From: Chionis minor
Taxonomy: Eukaryota > Chordata > Aves > Charadriiformes > Chionididae
NCBI GenBank assembly: GCA_013398295.1
Contig: VZSF01009123.1
Span: 849,956-913,955 of the forward strand
Direction of reading: 5' to 3'
Length of the DNA stretch: 64,000 nucleotides
Below the pieces are notes generated by a model that worked only from the letters and a program-made list of their open reading frames with translations, ran no database searches and was not told the origin of the DNA. Position numbers and translations under genes: made by a program. Positions 1 through 14,000 of this stretch are shown here, one piece after another. Every line of letters starts with the position of its first letter. The first letter of the stretch is position 1.

Positions 1-3000
1 GCTGCTCTTGACTTCTGACGTTGCTGTTGCCTTCTTCACCACATGTCCCTCCTGTGCTTCATTTTCTGTATAATCTGTTTCCAGCTCAGCCATGATATTT
101 AGGTTCAAAGACATTTCCCTGAAAACCAATATTGCAGTTTACAAGCTTACTGTGGTATGTGTGCTGTAGAATGAGCTGTAGTGATGTGTGGAGGTGAAGT
201 TTCATCTTGTGTTTGGGTCTTCTTTCACCTAAATACTCCTTATATTTTAAAAAGCTTCTCCCTCTCCTTGCCCCTTCTACTTTTTCCTGAAATCTGACAG
301 CAGGTACACCAAATTTCCACCTTAAAATACTTTAGGACCCTTATCACAAGTGAAACTTGAGTCCCTAGCAAGAAATCTTATTAAGTCTAGTTTAATTTTA
401 GGCAACCTTTCCATGGCTAGCAGTGTTGGACTAAGGCATTCATTTCTAGCCTGGGAGTTTGGATGTAGTTTGAATTATTTTCTTTGCCTTCGCTCTGCAA
501 GGACTGTCTTATTTATGAATATACTTATAACTGTACCTAACATTGATCTTTTTCGTAAACTTGCTTTTGGTGCAGAAGTTCCAAATGATGAGTTTAGAGA
601 ACTATTAAATTGTTTTACTTCCCTTGTAATTTCACACTTCAAATTACCAGTTTCTACTTTCCCATGAGAGAAGAGTCCTAATGCACATTTTTCCCTCCAG
701 TGTACAAAGACTAAATCCCCAAGTTCTACTGTAAGCTAGCTCCTTACTTTGTATAAAAAGCAGTCTGGATTGCAGTTTAATTGCTGGCTCTGGGATTACC
801 ATCCACATAGGCCAAAAGATACACCTGAGATTTGGTAAGCCCTGGAGAAGTGCTAAAAGCTCTCTTACATTTGAAAACTGCTGGTATATAACCAACCTTT
901 GGTAAGATCTTGTGCATTATCACGTCTTGAACCCTTTACACATCAGGTGCTGTTTTAGGACATGAGCTATTTGCCAACTGTAGAATTAGAATTCTGCTTC
1001 CAAAACTGTCTATCATACCAGTTTTCTCTGGTTTTCTGTACAAGCATTTATTAGTACCAGGACAGTGTATTAGGTCATTAATATTCTCCTTGTGCCAAAA
1101 TTCCCTTTCTTTCCTGCTCTACCTTAGGTATCATGTGCTTTGAGATCCACTAGGTTCCCTTGGGACCCTGCAGTATCATGTGCTCGCTGCAGCCGGTTAC
1201 CCCAGCCGGACCTAACTGGAATTGCCTTGCGGAATTTCATAAAACTGCGACCTAACTCCGCAGCTTGATTTGCTGTTGGGCCTCTGCTCTTTCAGTGAGG
1301 TTCCTGCCTCCCCCAGTGCTTTTTAAACAAAGTCTGTGCTTCATTAGATGGGTTTTGCCCAATTCAGAAGGTTTGACCCAGGCTAACACCCTGCTTTCTT
1401 GTTGTAGTGAATCGGTACGGAAGATCTTCATCTTTATCTCAATGACAGGCTCAAGTCAACTGCTTGCTGCAAACAGTCCTTACAGATGAACAGTAATTTA
1501 TTCTCCTGTGGGTAAAACCAGAACTTTACAACCACTTTCTAGACAGCATTTCTGAATTTACTTCTTACATTAGGTTGCCTTTCTTCCAAACAGTTAGTAG
1601 AGATTTTCTGTTGAGAGTTCTCTGCACGTTTATGACTTTAATGAGGAACTGTGGCTCATTCCTCCCAAATCTCTTCAGTGAAAGCTGGCAGCCAGAAGGC
1701 CAACCCACAATCAACAACTCAGTGGCAAAAATTTCTTTGTCCACTATAGGACTTTCTGGTTTGTAAATAAAAGATGGGGGACCATCTGTCCCACTGTCTG
1801 GTTCTGTCTAGACAGTGTTTAGTTTTTGTAAAGTGCTAGTTTATTCTCCCCCCCGCCCCCGTCCTCTCATCGGAGAATGACAGGGAGTCATTCAGTCATT
1901 CAGGTGCCTTTAGTTTTTATAAATTGATACGTAGTTTTCCAGAAAAAAAGAGTCTTAGTGAGGTTTAGCAAATTCTCTCTGTTGGTTCCCACCTTACCAC
2001 CGAGTTTAATCAACTGTTTTGTAGTCCCCAGAGCTGTAGTGCTGCTTGTGCATAATTGGATGAGATAATCACGAGTAGGAAAATATTTCATTTTCCCCTG
2101 GAGCTTGAGATCTGCAGCGATCAATGGAGTGGTGCGTTCAACTCCATAGGGACAGGAACTAAGACGTGCCTGCTGCTGGTGGGTCTGGACCTTGTAGACA
2201 TGGGGGCCAGAGTCATTCTGCCACTTTCTGGTGCGTATTTGACTGTTCACATTTCTGCAAAGCTTTTTTCGGTGGTGTGGCCCTCCACAGATGGACTGCT
2301 TAAAGAATTTTGTGATCTGTATTTAGAACAGCTTTTCTAAAAGTCTGGGAGACTTATCAACTGTGTCTCCAGCTCCAGTTCTGTACAATATGCCTTCCTG
2401 AGCTGTATGCAGTGCAGCCCTCTGGCCTCTCACAGCCTCTACAGAGCCTTGAGAGTAGTGCCTTTTTGCTGACATTTTGCATCATCTAACATTGTCCATA
2501 TCATACCAACAGCAGTTTGCTACTACGTTTTTTTTCTTTTCATTGAAGGCAACTTACTCAAGGGGAAACCACCGTGTTTCTTCTTCATAGTAAGCCTCTC
2601 CCTGCTAGGCAGGCTTCAGGGGCTGACAGGCTTCGGGTCTCTCTTCTGATCCATTAGAAACCAGTTCAGGGTGGCTGACATGAGCCCTCTAGCTATGGTT
2701 ATGAATGTGTCAGTATCCTGAGGTACACAAGACACTGAAACTGTTGACATTTTTCCCTGTTTGCAGATCCCCAAACTATTCCTGAGCATTCCCTAGCTGG
2801 TAGAGGCCAAGGGAGTGCCAGGGTAGAGTTTTCCACTGTGGATCCATACCCTGGCCCTAATGAGGTTATTAGCAGAGATGCAGCCTTTAGGCCACTCTTC
2901 TCAGATCTTCACTTCTACCACAGGATTCTTCATTGTTTTCCTGAATAGTCATAATTGTACATCAAGTATTTTCTCTCAGCATGTACCTTGAAAATATTTC

Positions 3001-6000
3001 CTTGGAACATGACTTCTTTCGCTGTTCCTTGAACAGTTGGGCCTCAAGTTGAAGAGGCCTTAACTCTGTAGAAGTCTGCTAGACTTCTTCAAGGAATTAA
3101 TTTTGAAGTTGTGATTAAACCTCATCAGAGATAGGCCACATCTATAACAATGTCTGTCAATGAATTCCCATAATTTCCTCTCAGTAATGCTGGTCCAAGA
3201 AGGCTTTGTCCTGAAACAGAGCCTACCTTGACTACCTGCATGCAAAAGATTATTTAGCCAAGTAGATATCTGTCTTCAGAAACTCTGGTCTGTTCATACT
3301 ACTGCAGGAGCAACATCTTCATCATGTTGGGTGGAGGTTTCAGGTCTTGCACACTTCTGGTGTAATACAGCCAGGCAGGCCTTCATGACACTTTCATCCT
3401 GCTGTTGAAATGGCAGGCATTTCAAGCAATTAATTTATGGATGGATATCACATGTCTTCTACTGTACCATAAAGCCCCTGCTTCCTCCCAGTTTGTATCA
3501 GTGTAGGTCTGCCACAGCTTTCTAGTGAAATAGGACAAACTGGAGGACCCCCTTACGTTGCAAGGCAAGCCTTGTCTCGTGGTCCACGGGTGTTTTGCAG
3601 GGAGACCCAAGAACTCCTGAAAAGTTCCTGACATTTCAGCTAGTTCTTAGCACTGCTGTTGACACGTAGCTGTTGTCTCTTACATCTGGTGTAGCTTTTT
3701 GCAGCACACACACCTCCTTCCTGATTTGCTCTGTCTGCAGGGAGGCCAGTCACATACCTCGTGCCAGACAGTGAGTACTCAGCCATGCCTCCAGACATTA
3801 ACGAAGTTGGAAATGTCGAAGTGTATCCTCCCTCCGTCTCTTCTTGCAAGGGCCTTTGCATTCTAACTTCCAGATACAAACCTGGTTTTTGCCTTTAACA
3901 AAACCTCCCTAGTGACTCCAGCTGGATCTTCTTCCTTAGATACTCTTTGTCTAGACCAAAAAACAAGCTAAAATGCCTCCACCTGTCTTCTGCAGCCCAG
4001 CTCTCATATCACACACTACAAGACCAGCTCTTAAGAAGCAGAACTTTAACTGGAAACATAAATATAAATGGGAAGGTCCAGCATGAATAGTCCCTTGCAC
4101 ACTGCCAGCCTTTACAGGTAGTTGTGTTTTGTTGTGTCTTCCCAGTGGCACGGAGCAGAGGCCTCCAGCTAGCAACAACAGGAATAATTAACCCATCATC
4201 TCTGGACCAAACTTCCCTGGCTCTCAAAAAAATGAGAGAATCTGTAAGCTTCCAGACCACTGTGGTATGGATAAGGGGTAGGGTTGTTAAGTAAGTATGC
4301 AAAGGACCTCCTGCAGCTGCCCAGACAGAAGCCACAAAATTTAGTTAATTTTGCTCTTTTTCTGTGTCTGGTAACTGACGATTTGCCAGGAGTATACATG
4401 GTGTAGATAAGGTGGTTTGGGATATTTTTTCCTTTTTCTACCACCATTTTCAGATGTCAGCAGACAAATTTTTGTACAGGTTCAAGCGGCTAGCCTCCAG
4501 TCTGAGCTGACTTCCAGAAAATCAACAGTTGAGGCCCTACACAGCAAAGTAATGGACTGTCAGATCATCAGATTTGTCTTTATGACTTTGTCACTCACAT
4601 CTCATGAACACAGATTGTCTGGCAAGCTATAAATGAAACTACTGTGCTTATTTTAGCAAAGTTGTGGGTTGCTGCAGTCTCAAAGATTGGTGGTGAGGGT
4701 TGGCTTTTTCAGTGGAGCTTTGTAGAGCCACTGGAGAGGTTACATTTCACCAGCCTCCACTATGATGGAGCTGGAGCCTATCTGCCTGCTTCAAACTCGA
4801 GTGTCATAGTAATTCAGACTGAAGGTCATGCATGAATAAATCACAATGACTGTAAGATGAAGGGACAAGTTTTTTTTCAAGCTAGACATAAAAAACCCCG
4901 CTCATGTTTTTCATCCCTGATGTTACCTTGTCTGATCCATTTACTACTTTGTACATGAATAACCTCTGATAAGCATTATGACAATCTTCTAATGGAACTG
5001 AGTCTATCTACCTGAGGTAAAAATACAGCAAGATGCATCACCAGTGCTGTCAATATACTCCGTAGCATTCCCTTGCATCTTGGTGGTCTCTACAAGTGGA
5101 GGTGCATGAGATGGTGAACGCATCTTTGATCTTGAAATTGTACTGCTGTGCTGTCTATACATCATGCATATAGCTCTGCTGTTTCAAAACTTTGAGATCA
5201 TGGACAAGTCTTTACAGAGATGCCTTATATGTACTGTACCTTTAATACCACTAAGTTTGTGCTGTGATGTTGCCTGATGACCAGACCTGAAGCCTCCAGA
5301 GTACTGGAATTTGTCTTCTTAAATTCCATGTCTCTGGGCTGTGATTTTGCCAGGAAATGTGATGCTCACAAGAGAGAGTGTATGGGCTGTCAAGATCTGG
5401 ACAAAGTTGTAGAAGACCCGAGAGGTATCCAGTCTCTCAAAAAGCATAGAAAGACCACTTCTCTTGCAAAGATCATGAGGTGCTCCCGTGAGGTACAGTG
5501 GTTGCTCTCCAGTTTTCATGAAGCACAGCAGGGTTATTCTTTTTCCTGCAATTGGTGGGTCAGCCATATCCAGGAAGTGTTGGTGTACTGGGTAAGGTGG
5601 TGCCAAATTCTACTGCAGCATCATGCCATCTGGTCTAGCTTGAAGTTTATTGCACCCAAGTTCTCAGGCAGTTGACTTTTTTTCTCCTAAACAGAACAGT
5701 AAGTCTTCACTTTCTGATTTCTCCAAATTCATTGGTTTGCTGGATGACGTAGTTTTGTTGACTATTTTGGAGCTGATTCTGCAATAGCAGTAATACAGTT
5801 TGCTTTCTTTGCTTTGTGGCATATGCTTCAAAGAAGCCTTCATGCTATTGCTGGATGGACTCTGGTTACAGCTTGTACTTGGTCATGTTTTCACTCGAAT
5901 CCTCAACAGGCACAAGGGTTTGAAATACTACTATGGTAACCTTAGCTCAAGGCAGACTCCATTAGCCTGCCACTCTTTCAGCAGATGACTAAGTTATTTC

Positions 6001-6479
6001 CATGGTCACATTTAAGAGATATCTTAAAATAGATTTATAAATAGAACCATAAAGTGCATGAAAAATCTCAAAATGTCACTGTAGACCTTAAAGTTGCAAT
6101 ATAATTGAAAATCAAAAGATCTTTTTTTAAAAGTTCACAGAATTTCAGCCCTGAAGTAAAGCTGGTTTGGAGGACCAGTTCCTTGTGTTATACAGATTAG
6201 AGTGTTAATATTTTTAACTTGACAGTCATCATTTCAAACAATTACAGGTTTTTTCAAGAGCACACAGTGTAATTAGGGTTCCAAATATTACTGGATTTCA
6301 TTAATTTGTTGAGCTACCACATGTACTGCTGAGTTTCCATACAAGAAACAAATATGTACATGTACATTCTTTTCTGATTTAAAAATGTATGTTAGAAATG
6401 AAGACAATTTCACTAATGATGTGGAAAGACAGAAGTGCTAACTGCTTGGGCCACCTTCATCTCTATTAGAGAACGCAGA
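1..6479. other. Left flank, inferred MCM9 intron, nothing recognised
   Basis: 6.5 kb between the window start and the ASF1A 3'UTR. By analogy with human it is part of the MCM9 intron hosting ASF1A. I searched both strands for the missing MCM9 Walker A exon (GDPGTGKS) and found none. Several minus-strand open frames of 60-116 codons (1900-2250, 3422-3879, 4009-4447, 5319-5606) are unrecognised and interrupted. A C-rich run lies at 1850-1861. Confidence 0.5.
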
Positions 6480-7881
6480 AAGAGCAGAGAAAGTGTTCTA
6501 TTTTTATTTAGAGCTGTACTGTCAATCAGCATGAAATGGACCTTTTTTAACGGCCTGGAACCTACAAGGGTTCAGAGTTTGGGCAGTTACTAGTAACTAG
6601 CAGAACTATACTCTTGTAATCTGACATGACATTACAATTTTAAATGCACATATAGTCACAGTAAAGGTATAAGGCTGATGAGGATTGGAAGGAATAACTC
6701 AATTGTTAGTGTCATAATAATGACCTAAGTCTCTACAATTTACTGCCTAGTTCTTTTTAACTTCAAAGATGCCTCAGGTAACAGGGATGTCTCAATGCAA
6801 GAGCTTCAGGGCAGGCAATGTATTCTTGAGTGTGTCATACCTGCCACAACAGGGCTTGAATCTTGATTTATACCAGTGCAGAAGATTGCCTTAAAGGGTA
6901 GAGATAAAGCAGAAAAGTTTTAAATTCCAGATGTTCCAAAAAAATCAAAGAAAGCATCTAGACTCCTTACTACTAGTTAAGACTACAAGAATAAAGCATA
7001 CCTGAAAATAAACATACCATCCCAGCAGTTGTACATAATAATCTTGCAGAAGAGCATTTTTTTTTTTTTATACTATTCATGCTATTCCTTTTCCTTTTGG
7101 TGCTTAAATTTTCTAGTAATTGCTTGAATCTTTCCCACTGTGTATGCTGTTAGGGTGGCTGGAAAAGGGTTCTTTGCTGAGATACCCACCCAAATTCGCA
7201 TTAAACATTGTCTTTAACAAACTACAGTTTGACTAAACAGCAGCAGATTTTTTTTTTAAAAAAAAAAAGTCCTAAAATCCAAGATAACAGATGGTAAATC
7301 TCAAACCACACACTTTAAGTAACATGTGCCTTGAAAGGAAAAGAAGCTTGCACCTAAAATTATACTGTGCTGCCTGCTTTCACAGCAAGAGGACATTTTT
7401 GGATTTTTTTTTTTCCTTAAGAGATACTTTTTTCTTTGCACTTCATGTAATGACAATTTTGTTCTTAAGCTGCTATTAAAGGGCACTTTATATTTGGCAA
7501 TCTGGATATGAGAGATGAGGACACGGCCTTATTCCTTCATTTTGCCTGAATGTTTTAACCTTAAGTTTTTTAGCTTTTAATAGTGCTTACAAAGTAAAGG
7601 GGAAGGGGGGAGAATATGTATACTTTAATTGGGTTTAGACCACACAGAATAACACATTAGAGAAAAAAGGCAATTACTTAAAAATAGTTGTATTTATATT
7701 CCACAATTTGCTCAAATACTGTTTTTGTTTGGTTTTCTTTTTTTTATAAACTTTCTACAGGATGTTTTAAAACAAGTTCTTCACATTGCTTATCAACTAT
7801 GTACTTATGGAATTTCAGGGAAATAGTTCTGGTTGTTTTTACAGTTTAACACATGTACAGTACCAAAACGATGGTGGTTAG
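6480..7881 (-). other. ASF1A: Probable ASF1A 3' untranslated region
   Basis: About 1.4 kb of AT-rich sequence follows the ASF1A stop on the minus strand. A canonical AATAAA on that strand lies at 6503-6508 (read as TTTATT on the plus strand). Two weaker ATTAAA candidates lie at 7576-7581 and 7624-7629. Which signal is used cannot be decided from sequence; the 6503 signal gives a plausible total length. Homopolymer runs occur at 7060-7070 and 7250-7268 (T run followed by A run). Confidence 0.45.
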
Positions 7882-8094
7882 TCACATGCAGTCCATATGA
7901 GATTCTAACATAACATTTAATGAATTTTCTGATGTTGACCATCCCTTTGATGCTGAAGGTAATGCATCTGTTGAAAGCAGTGACTGTAGATTTGGGTTAC
8001 TGCTCTCTGCGTCTTCCAGTTTTTCAGTGTTGTCCTCCCAATTAATGTGGAATCTCGTGACTCTGGGATTAGATGCCAAAATATTCCTTTGAAG
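7882..8094 (-). CDS. ASF1A: ASF1A terminal coding exon 4 (residues 135-204 and stop)
   Basis: 70 codons plus TGA at 7882-7884, from [12 protein letters not shown] to the terminal SHMDCM. The acceptor TTCTCTCCCAG has a good pyrimidine tract. The exon encodes the end of the core and the phosphorylated acidic tail. Confidence 0.98.
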   Translation of the reverse strand, partial: LQRNILASNPRVTRFHINWEDNTEKLEDAESSNPNLQSLLSTDALPSASKGWSTSENSLNVMLESHMDCM

Positions 8095-11000
8095 CTGGGA
8101 GAGAAGAAGATATATGGATTATGTAATGTGTACATCTCAAAGTGGAGTTCACTTGCATATAATTTTTTTTCCTTTATTCCCCATAGCCTTGTATGTATAA
8201 AATGATTCGCTTAGAAGTGTAATTCATATAAATGAGAATCTATAGCTATTATCTATTGATCAGTAACACGCTTACAGAAACACACCACTCATCCTCTCAA
8301 GAAAGCATTTATTTTGCAGAGTAGGATATTTTTAACTGTTCCATGAGCTCAAGGCTGTACGAGAACTCTGCAAGTTTTTGCAAACCACAGTACTTCATAT
8401 GATTATTGCGAACACGATAAAGTTGACGCAAAATTTTATCAATTCCATCAACGGTCTGCCTTCGTTACAACCTTTCCTTAAATTACATTGCTTTAGATAG
8501 ATTTCACTAACTGAATTTTAATTTGTCTACTAAAGTTTTAAACTAAAAACATTACTTAAATTTGGAAGGTGTTAATATTGTTGCAGTGGACATGCCTAAA
8601 CATTAGTCATATTTTATCCTCATGGCTGGCCTTAATTTTCCTTTGGAAACATGTTGTATTTATGTATGCAGCAAAAAAGAAAATACTCCTTTCTCTTAAT
8701 ATTTCACCATTTTCAAGATAATATATAGCTAACTCTGGAAGACGGCAACTTGACTTTCATGAGTGGCCAATGGTGTTAAGACTAATCACAGGAAAAGCTT
8801 ACTTTGGTAATAATGCTGATTTTATTCTCCAAGAAAGTGCATTCTCATTAAGTATTTCCCAAACCCTTATGCAATCTTACAAGACCATTTCTTTTTCTTT
8901 TTTAACCTAGTAGGGTCTATTACCCATCAATTACAATTAAATATGTTTAATAACCTTCCATTCTACTTGTGTGTATAAATTCTCTCCTAAAGTCTCATTA
9001 AGGACTTGTTATACAAACATATGATAGCTTTTTCTGCTCTTTTTCATAGAAGCAGAGCTAGCTTTTTACATCAGCAAATCAGAGAATTAAGAAAAGTAAG
9101 TTCTAGGCATTTCTAAATCAAGTGCTTAAAGAAAGTCACCATTCCTGGCATTCACACACAAAATAACACGTAGATGATTTAAGTGAAAGCAAAAAGAAAC
9201 AGATTGTAAGTTTAAGAATCCTCAAAAAGAATAGTAATTTTGAGAACATACTGAGCATCTGATCCCTGAAAATTAAGTAAAGTGTAGAAAATTATTAGCA
9301 ACTTCTAAAAACTAATTTGCCTATCAATTCAGTTCAGTTACATTTGCAAGTCAGTTTCAGGGACTATGGGGATTATTATCTCTGTACTAGTCATTACAGT
9401 ACATACATTAATTATCCCATTCATTTCTTCATATATCCAATCATTAATGCAAACTTGATAAATAACAAGATTTTCACCATCACACAGCTTTGGAACCCAA
9501 GTGTGTACACACATGTCAGCTTTCATAAAGAGAAAACCCAACTCTACAAAATATTCCATGAAAACAAACTGGATGCTGTATAGAACCTTGTTGGTTTGTA
9601 CAGAGTCTGCCTGGGTAGAGTAGTTCACAGAATTTTAGCTAGTTTTTCATTTTTTAATTGATCCTTCTCCTCAAGGAGAGGTTTTTACTGTGAAGGATAT
9701 ATATATTTTTTAAACTTAATCTGTATGCTTCCTTGGTCAAGTTGTCCATTGATCACATAATCATCCAACCTGCTCTTACCAGGTTACCCATCTTCTCTTA
9801 TTTTACACATAATTTGTTCTTCAGTTTCTTTGGGGTTTGACTGTGTTAAATCACTACTTAAACTTAGTTCCAGGTTGACTGTTGTAGAAAAAACATTACT
9901 GGTTTTTTGAAGAACAGAGCCACTAAGTCAACAGTGGTGCAGGTAGAGGGAACACAGCAGTTTATTTCAGACAGTCAACGTAAAATAATAACAAAGTCCA
10001 GCCAAGGCTTCAAGCTGATAGACACTGTTGCAGGCTTCTCAATGTTCTCCAAATTCATGAGAACTACATGGCACTTGTAGTTTGTCCTCCCAAGTCTTTT
10101 CTGTTATTTGATTCCTTGTTCCATGCACTTTATGTAATTACTTGGAGTTTGGTTTTGTTTCTTAAAAACCTCTTTCTATAAGCATACCTTTGATAACGTG
10201 ACTAGAACAAAACATGCCTTACCTTAGAAAAATCTGGCTTTACTGGTGGATTCTCTCTCAGTTCTGTTTCGGTATACTCATTGTTTACATAGTAGCCGAC
10301 TCTAATAAATTCTTGACCTCGATAGGTGCATGTAATTAGCACAACTGTTACACCTACTGCATCTGCATCTGGAATAAGCCCTGGGTTAGGTGCGTCAGCC
10401 TAGGTGTGAAAGGGAAAAATGGATTAAAATAAAATGGTTATCACATGCCTATCTAGCAGGGGAATCTTAAGTAGTACATCTTAGCAGCTGAGTAGTGACT
10501 ATTTGAAATTGTTCTTTGAGGTAACCAGAAAATATACCTGCGTTCACAACATCAACCCTGGATTTAGGACGCTATCCACTAGAAGCAGAATTACTTAGAA
10601 TACAGTAATACCGTGTGCTGACATTTCTCATGGGCAATGAGACAGCTTTGATCCAAAACTGCTTTTAAATGGATGATCAACTGAACTGTTGTTCAAGCAA
10701 ACGTACTTACTAACATCCTTCCAATTCTGCAGTGCCCTTGTTCTCCAACACATCTTGGTAATTTGGTAAACTAAGATTATTTATTTTGCTTTTTACCTCT
10801 AAGGTTGAATTTGCTTGTGTTTTTAACAACACTAAACCTTTAAAAATGCAGACTGCAATTTATACTTCAGGAAGAAGAGCTAAGACAGGCTATGGTGAGG
10901 TTTGAGCTGTTCCACAGATTTCTAGGAAAGGAATAAATTTCTCTCACCTCCTTCCACATACCTACATTTGTTAAGATGTAAGCAGTTAAATGCATCATCG

Positions 11001-14000
11001 CTCTAAAACATCTGACATTTTCAGCCAGGATACAATCCTAATGGGCAACTCTTACAATCTTCCCCAACATCCTTACTTACCTTGGCTCTGTAGTTATTAA
11101 TAATCAATAAAATTTCCCTTTTAAGATGTGGCTTACTGATATCAGTCCCTTAAAACACTTTTTAACTACACATTTATTGATAAAATGTGATACCTCATTC
11201 TGCTGTAGGATTTAAAGTAACAGCAGTCTAAGCTTAAATTAAACCACTTCACATTTACAATTTCACATGAAGATTTGAAGCCAACAATGAACACCTGTGT
11301 TGCAAGTACAAGTTGTTATTAACAGTGTGTGTTAGAACGGTTCAGGTGTCATGAATCTTGCCTTAGGACAGGACAAGTAGCATCAATTCCTGCTGTCCCT
11401 CTCATCCCTGCTTTTCTGGTAGCATTTATATGCTCCAGCACCACGAAACTTGGGAGCTAGTGGTCATGCATCATTGGTTTCTGCTCTTTGCTACTTCAAT
11501 TCTAAGCCTTCAAACCAGTCTAGCTTTTTATAAGAAGCTGTGAGCACTCCCCAGAAGAATTAGATGAGTCAGACCTCTCAGTTACAAAAACACCAGGGGG
11601 AGAAAGCAGCAACCAGGGAATCAGAGCACAACTTCCTCCAGCCCTGAAGGGAACAGAAAATTACCAAATGGCTTTACAACTTGCCACAGGGGAATGGAAA
11701 AGATGACCAAGGAACAGGACAAGTGTAGAAGCTAGAAGAAATAACAAGAACTGCCAATAGAGATGAAATCACTACTTTAATGCAGCGGTCTTCTAACAGT
11801 GCCCAGGACCATTTGATTGCTTAAAATTCCACAGGGGGCAGTTATAGAATAACATATTGCAAAAGGACACTGTTCTATTTAAGCCCTCATGAAACTCAAC
11901 TCACACCCTAATGTGAGGGTTTTGTTCTTCCAGGCTATCATTGTCATTTTGTGTCCTGTAATATCCTGTGATACAATTGTGAACCCAACAAAATACTGTT
12001 TTAATCCTACTTAACCCTCAAGCATTGTTTTGATGAGTGGAAAAGACACTGAACACCATTTAAAACTGTTTTCTTTTTTCAAATTTTAAACTTCCTGCCT
12101 TGAAGGTCAAACCTTTTAATTGCCTGGGAAACAAATGATCATACACACGTGGAACAAAAAAGAAGAGCTTGGTATAACCAAGTGATAAGTGGCCAGTTGC
12201 AAATAGGTATTCTGGCAGGCAAAAAGAGGCAATAGGATCAACTTTTGCATAAAAATCACTGTTGTAGTATGCCGTTCTTATGCTAGAAATTACTTAAGAA
12301 ATTTATGAAATCACTCAATGTATGTCTTATCTTGCTTTTCTACGATACATTTATTCACATAGCTATTACTGCAGAGTACCCAAGTTAGCATAAGGTCATA
12401 TCCCCACTTAAAGATAGTAAATTATTTATGTGCTTATATTCTCAAAAAGAAGTTTCTGTGAATTTATTACAAATCCCCAAGTGCACAGAGAGAAGCAATC
12501 AGGTTTCACTACTTTTATCTTTGTATTTAGAACCAAATAGGCCAAGCTGTGGGTCTTTAATATTGAAATCTTTCAAAAAGTCTGAAAAGCACAATGGTTT
12601 TCCATCATTATGTAGGCTGACTTCCCAACCCAATACACAGCTTTTTTTTTCAACAAAGGTAGTTTTATCATCCTTGGTACTTTATCTTGAACTTGCTCTT
12701 TCAGACATTTTCCTATTTAGAAAAACCTACAGCATATTATGACCTGAAAATTTTATACACCTCTGCAAAGGTCCTTTCCCTGTGCTGTCCCTAGTGAACA
12801 CAATCTCTTTATACTCCTCCTGCAGTTCTGTGCTTTGCCCTGTTCTGGCCTTCCCTCGCTCGTTCGCTCCATCTCCCAGGCTGCTTCAGGTGAATAAACT
12901 GCTTTGGTGAATAAAGTAGGTTCAGTAATTAGCAAAGTCATTATTGTAGCACTTTGGTTCTTGGTGGTCTCACGTGTACACATTAGCTGAGTCCTACCCT
13001 CACCTGAAATCCAGTGCTTTTGAAGTCTAATGTACTTAGATCAGCAGTACTTTCATAAGAAATAAAAGGGATATTTTATTATAATACAGAAGACATACTG
13101 ACTGTCTTACAGGACCTATTCCAATCTAACCAAAATGTCTACATATCTACTCCTAATTTAGCTGTACTGTCATTTATAACTGGGATAACATACAATTGAT
13201 GAGTCCATCCTACAGAAGCTGCAAGGCCAGTAAATTTAATTTTCAAGGCTTTCCTAATCAAACAGCCAAAACATGCTTTTTTAGGCACCTTCCTCCTGCT
13301 TCTTCCCATAATGAACAACAATGAATCTTCACAACTTAATTGAGAATGGTGCATCTTTTAAGTTAGGAAATGTAAATGCCCGCTGATTTCTATGGATATA
13401 TAGTGCTACAAGGCAGCCCCTTGGAGGGGAACAGAGGACCACCTAATTCTGACCAATTAATACCCTAGGCTATAGTAGCTTGATAATGGAAACAATTGTT
13501 AATAAATGATGCATTTGTTACACATCTGCTTTATTTGTAGCATGTATGAATGAGGCCCAGCTCCAAAACCAAAGAGTGATGTTTCAAGACTGATTTGCAT
13601 GTGTGTCATTCATAAATGTAAGCTCCAGCCTAATCTTATTCCTTTAGCCTGTCCTATAAGAAAAGTTTCCTGGAACTTACAGGATTAATCAAGATGCCTC
13701 ACAAATGCTGGTATTATTTTAAAACAGTTACAGTAACTGTGAGAAATAAGAAAGTATATTCATTAGCACTATGGCTTTTTTAATGCTAATTTTGCAGCAT
13801 GCATTTGCCATTAACTAGTTAAGTGAACTTACAGTATTTGGGAAGGTAGCATGGTTCTTATACAATAAGCCATACTCAGTTTCAATCTCATTTTTCTGCT
13901 GATGGATTTTACTCTCAGTGTAAAAGACAAATACTAGTATTTAATAAATAGGGGGGAAATTGAGTTAAAGCATAGTTTTGATTAAAAAAAAATACAAACA

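Noticed and set aside
2056..2340. Plus-strand ORF containing LLLVGLDLVD, similar to the start of the MCM Walker A motif LLLVGDPGTG
   Set aside because: The P-loop GxxxxGKS itself is absent, and no flanking residues match MCM9; resemblance is a chance Leu/Val run.
5277..5675. 132-codon plus-strand ORF and an overlapping 95-codon minus-strand ORF
   Set aside because: Neither is recognised; both strands are open over the same stretch, and there is no splice or start context to favour one.
12890..12930. Repeated GGTGAATAAA units considered as an LTR polyadenylation region
   Set aside because: No matching terminal repeats, primer-binding site or viral coding sequence nearby.
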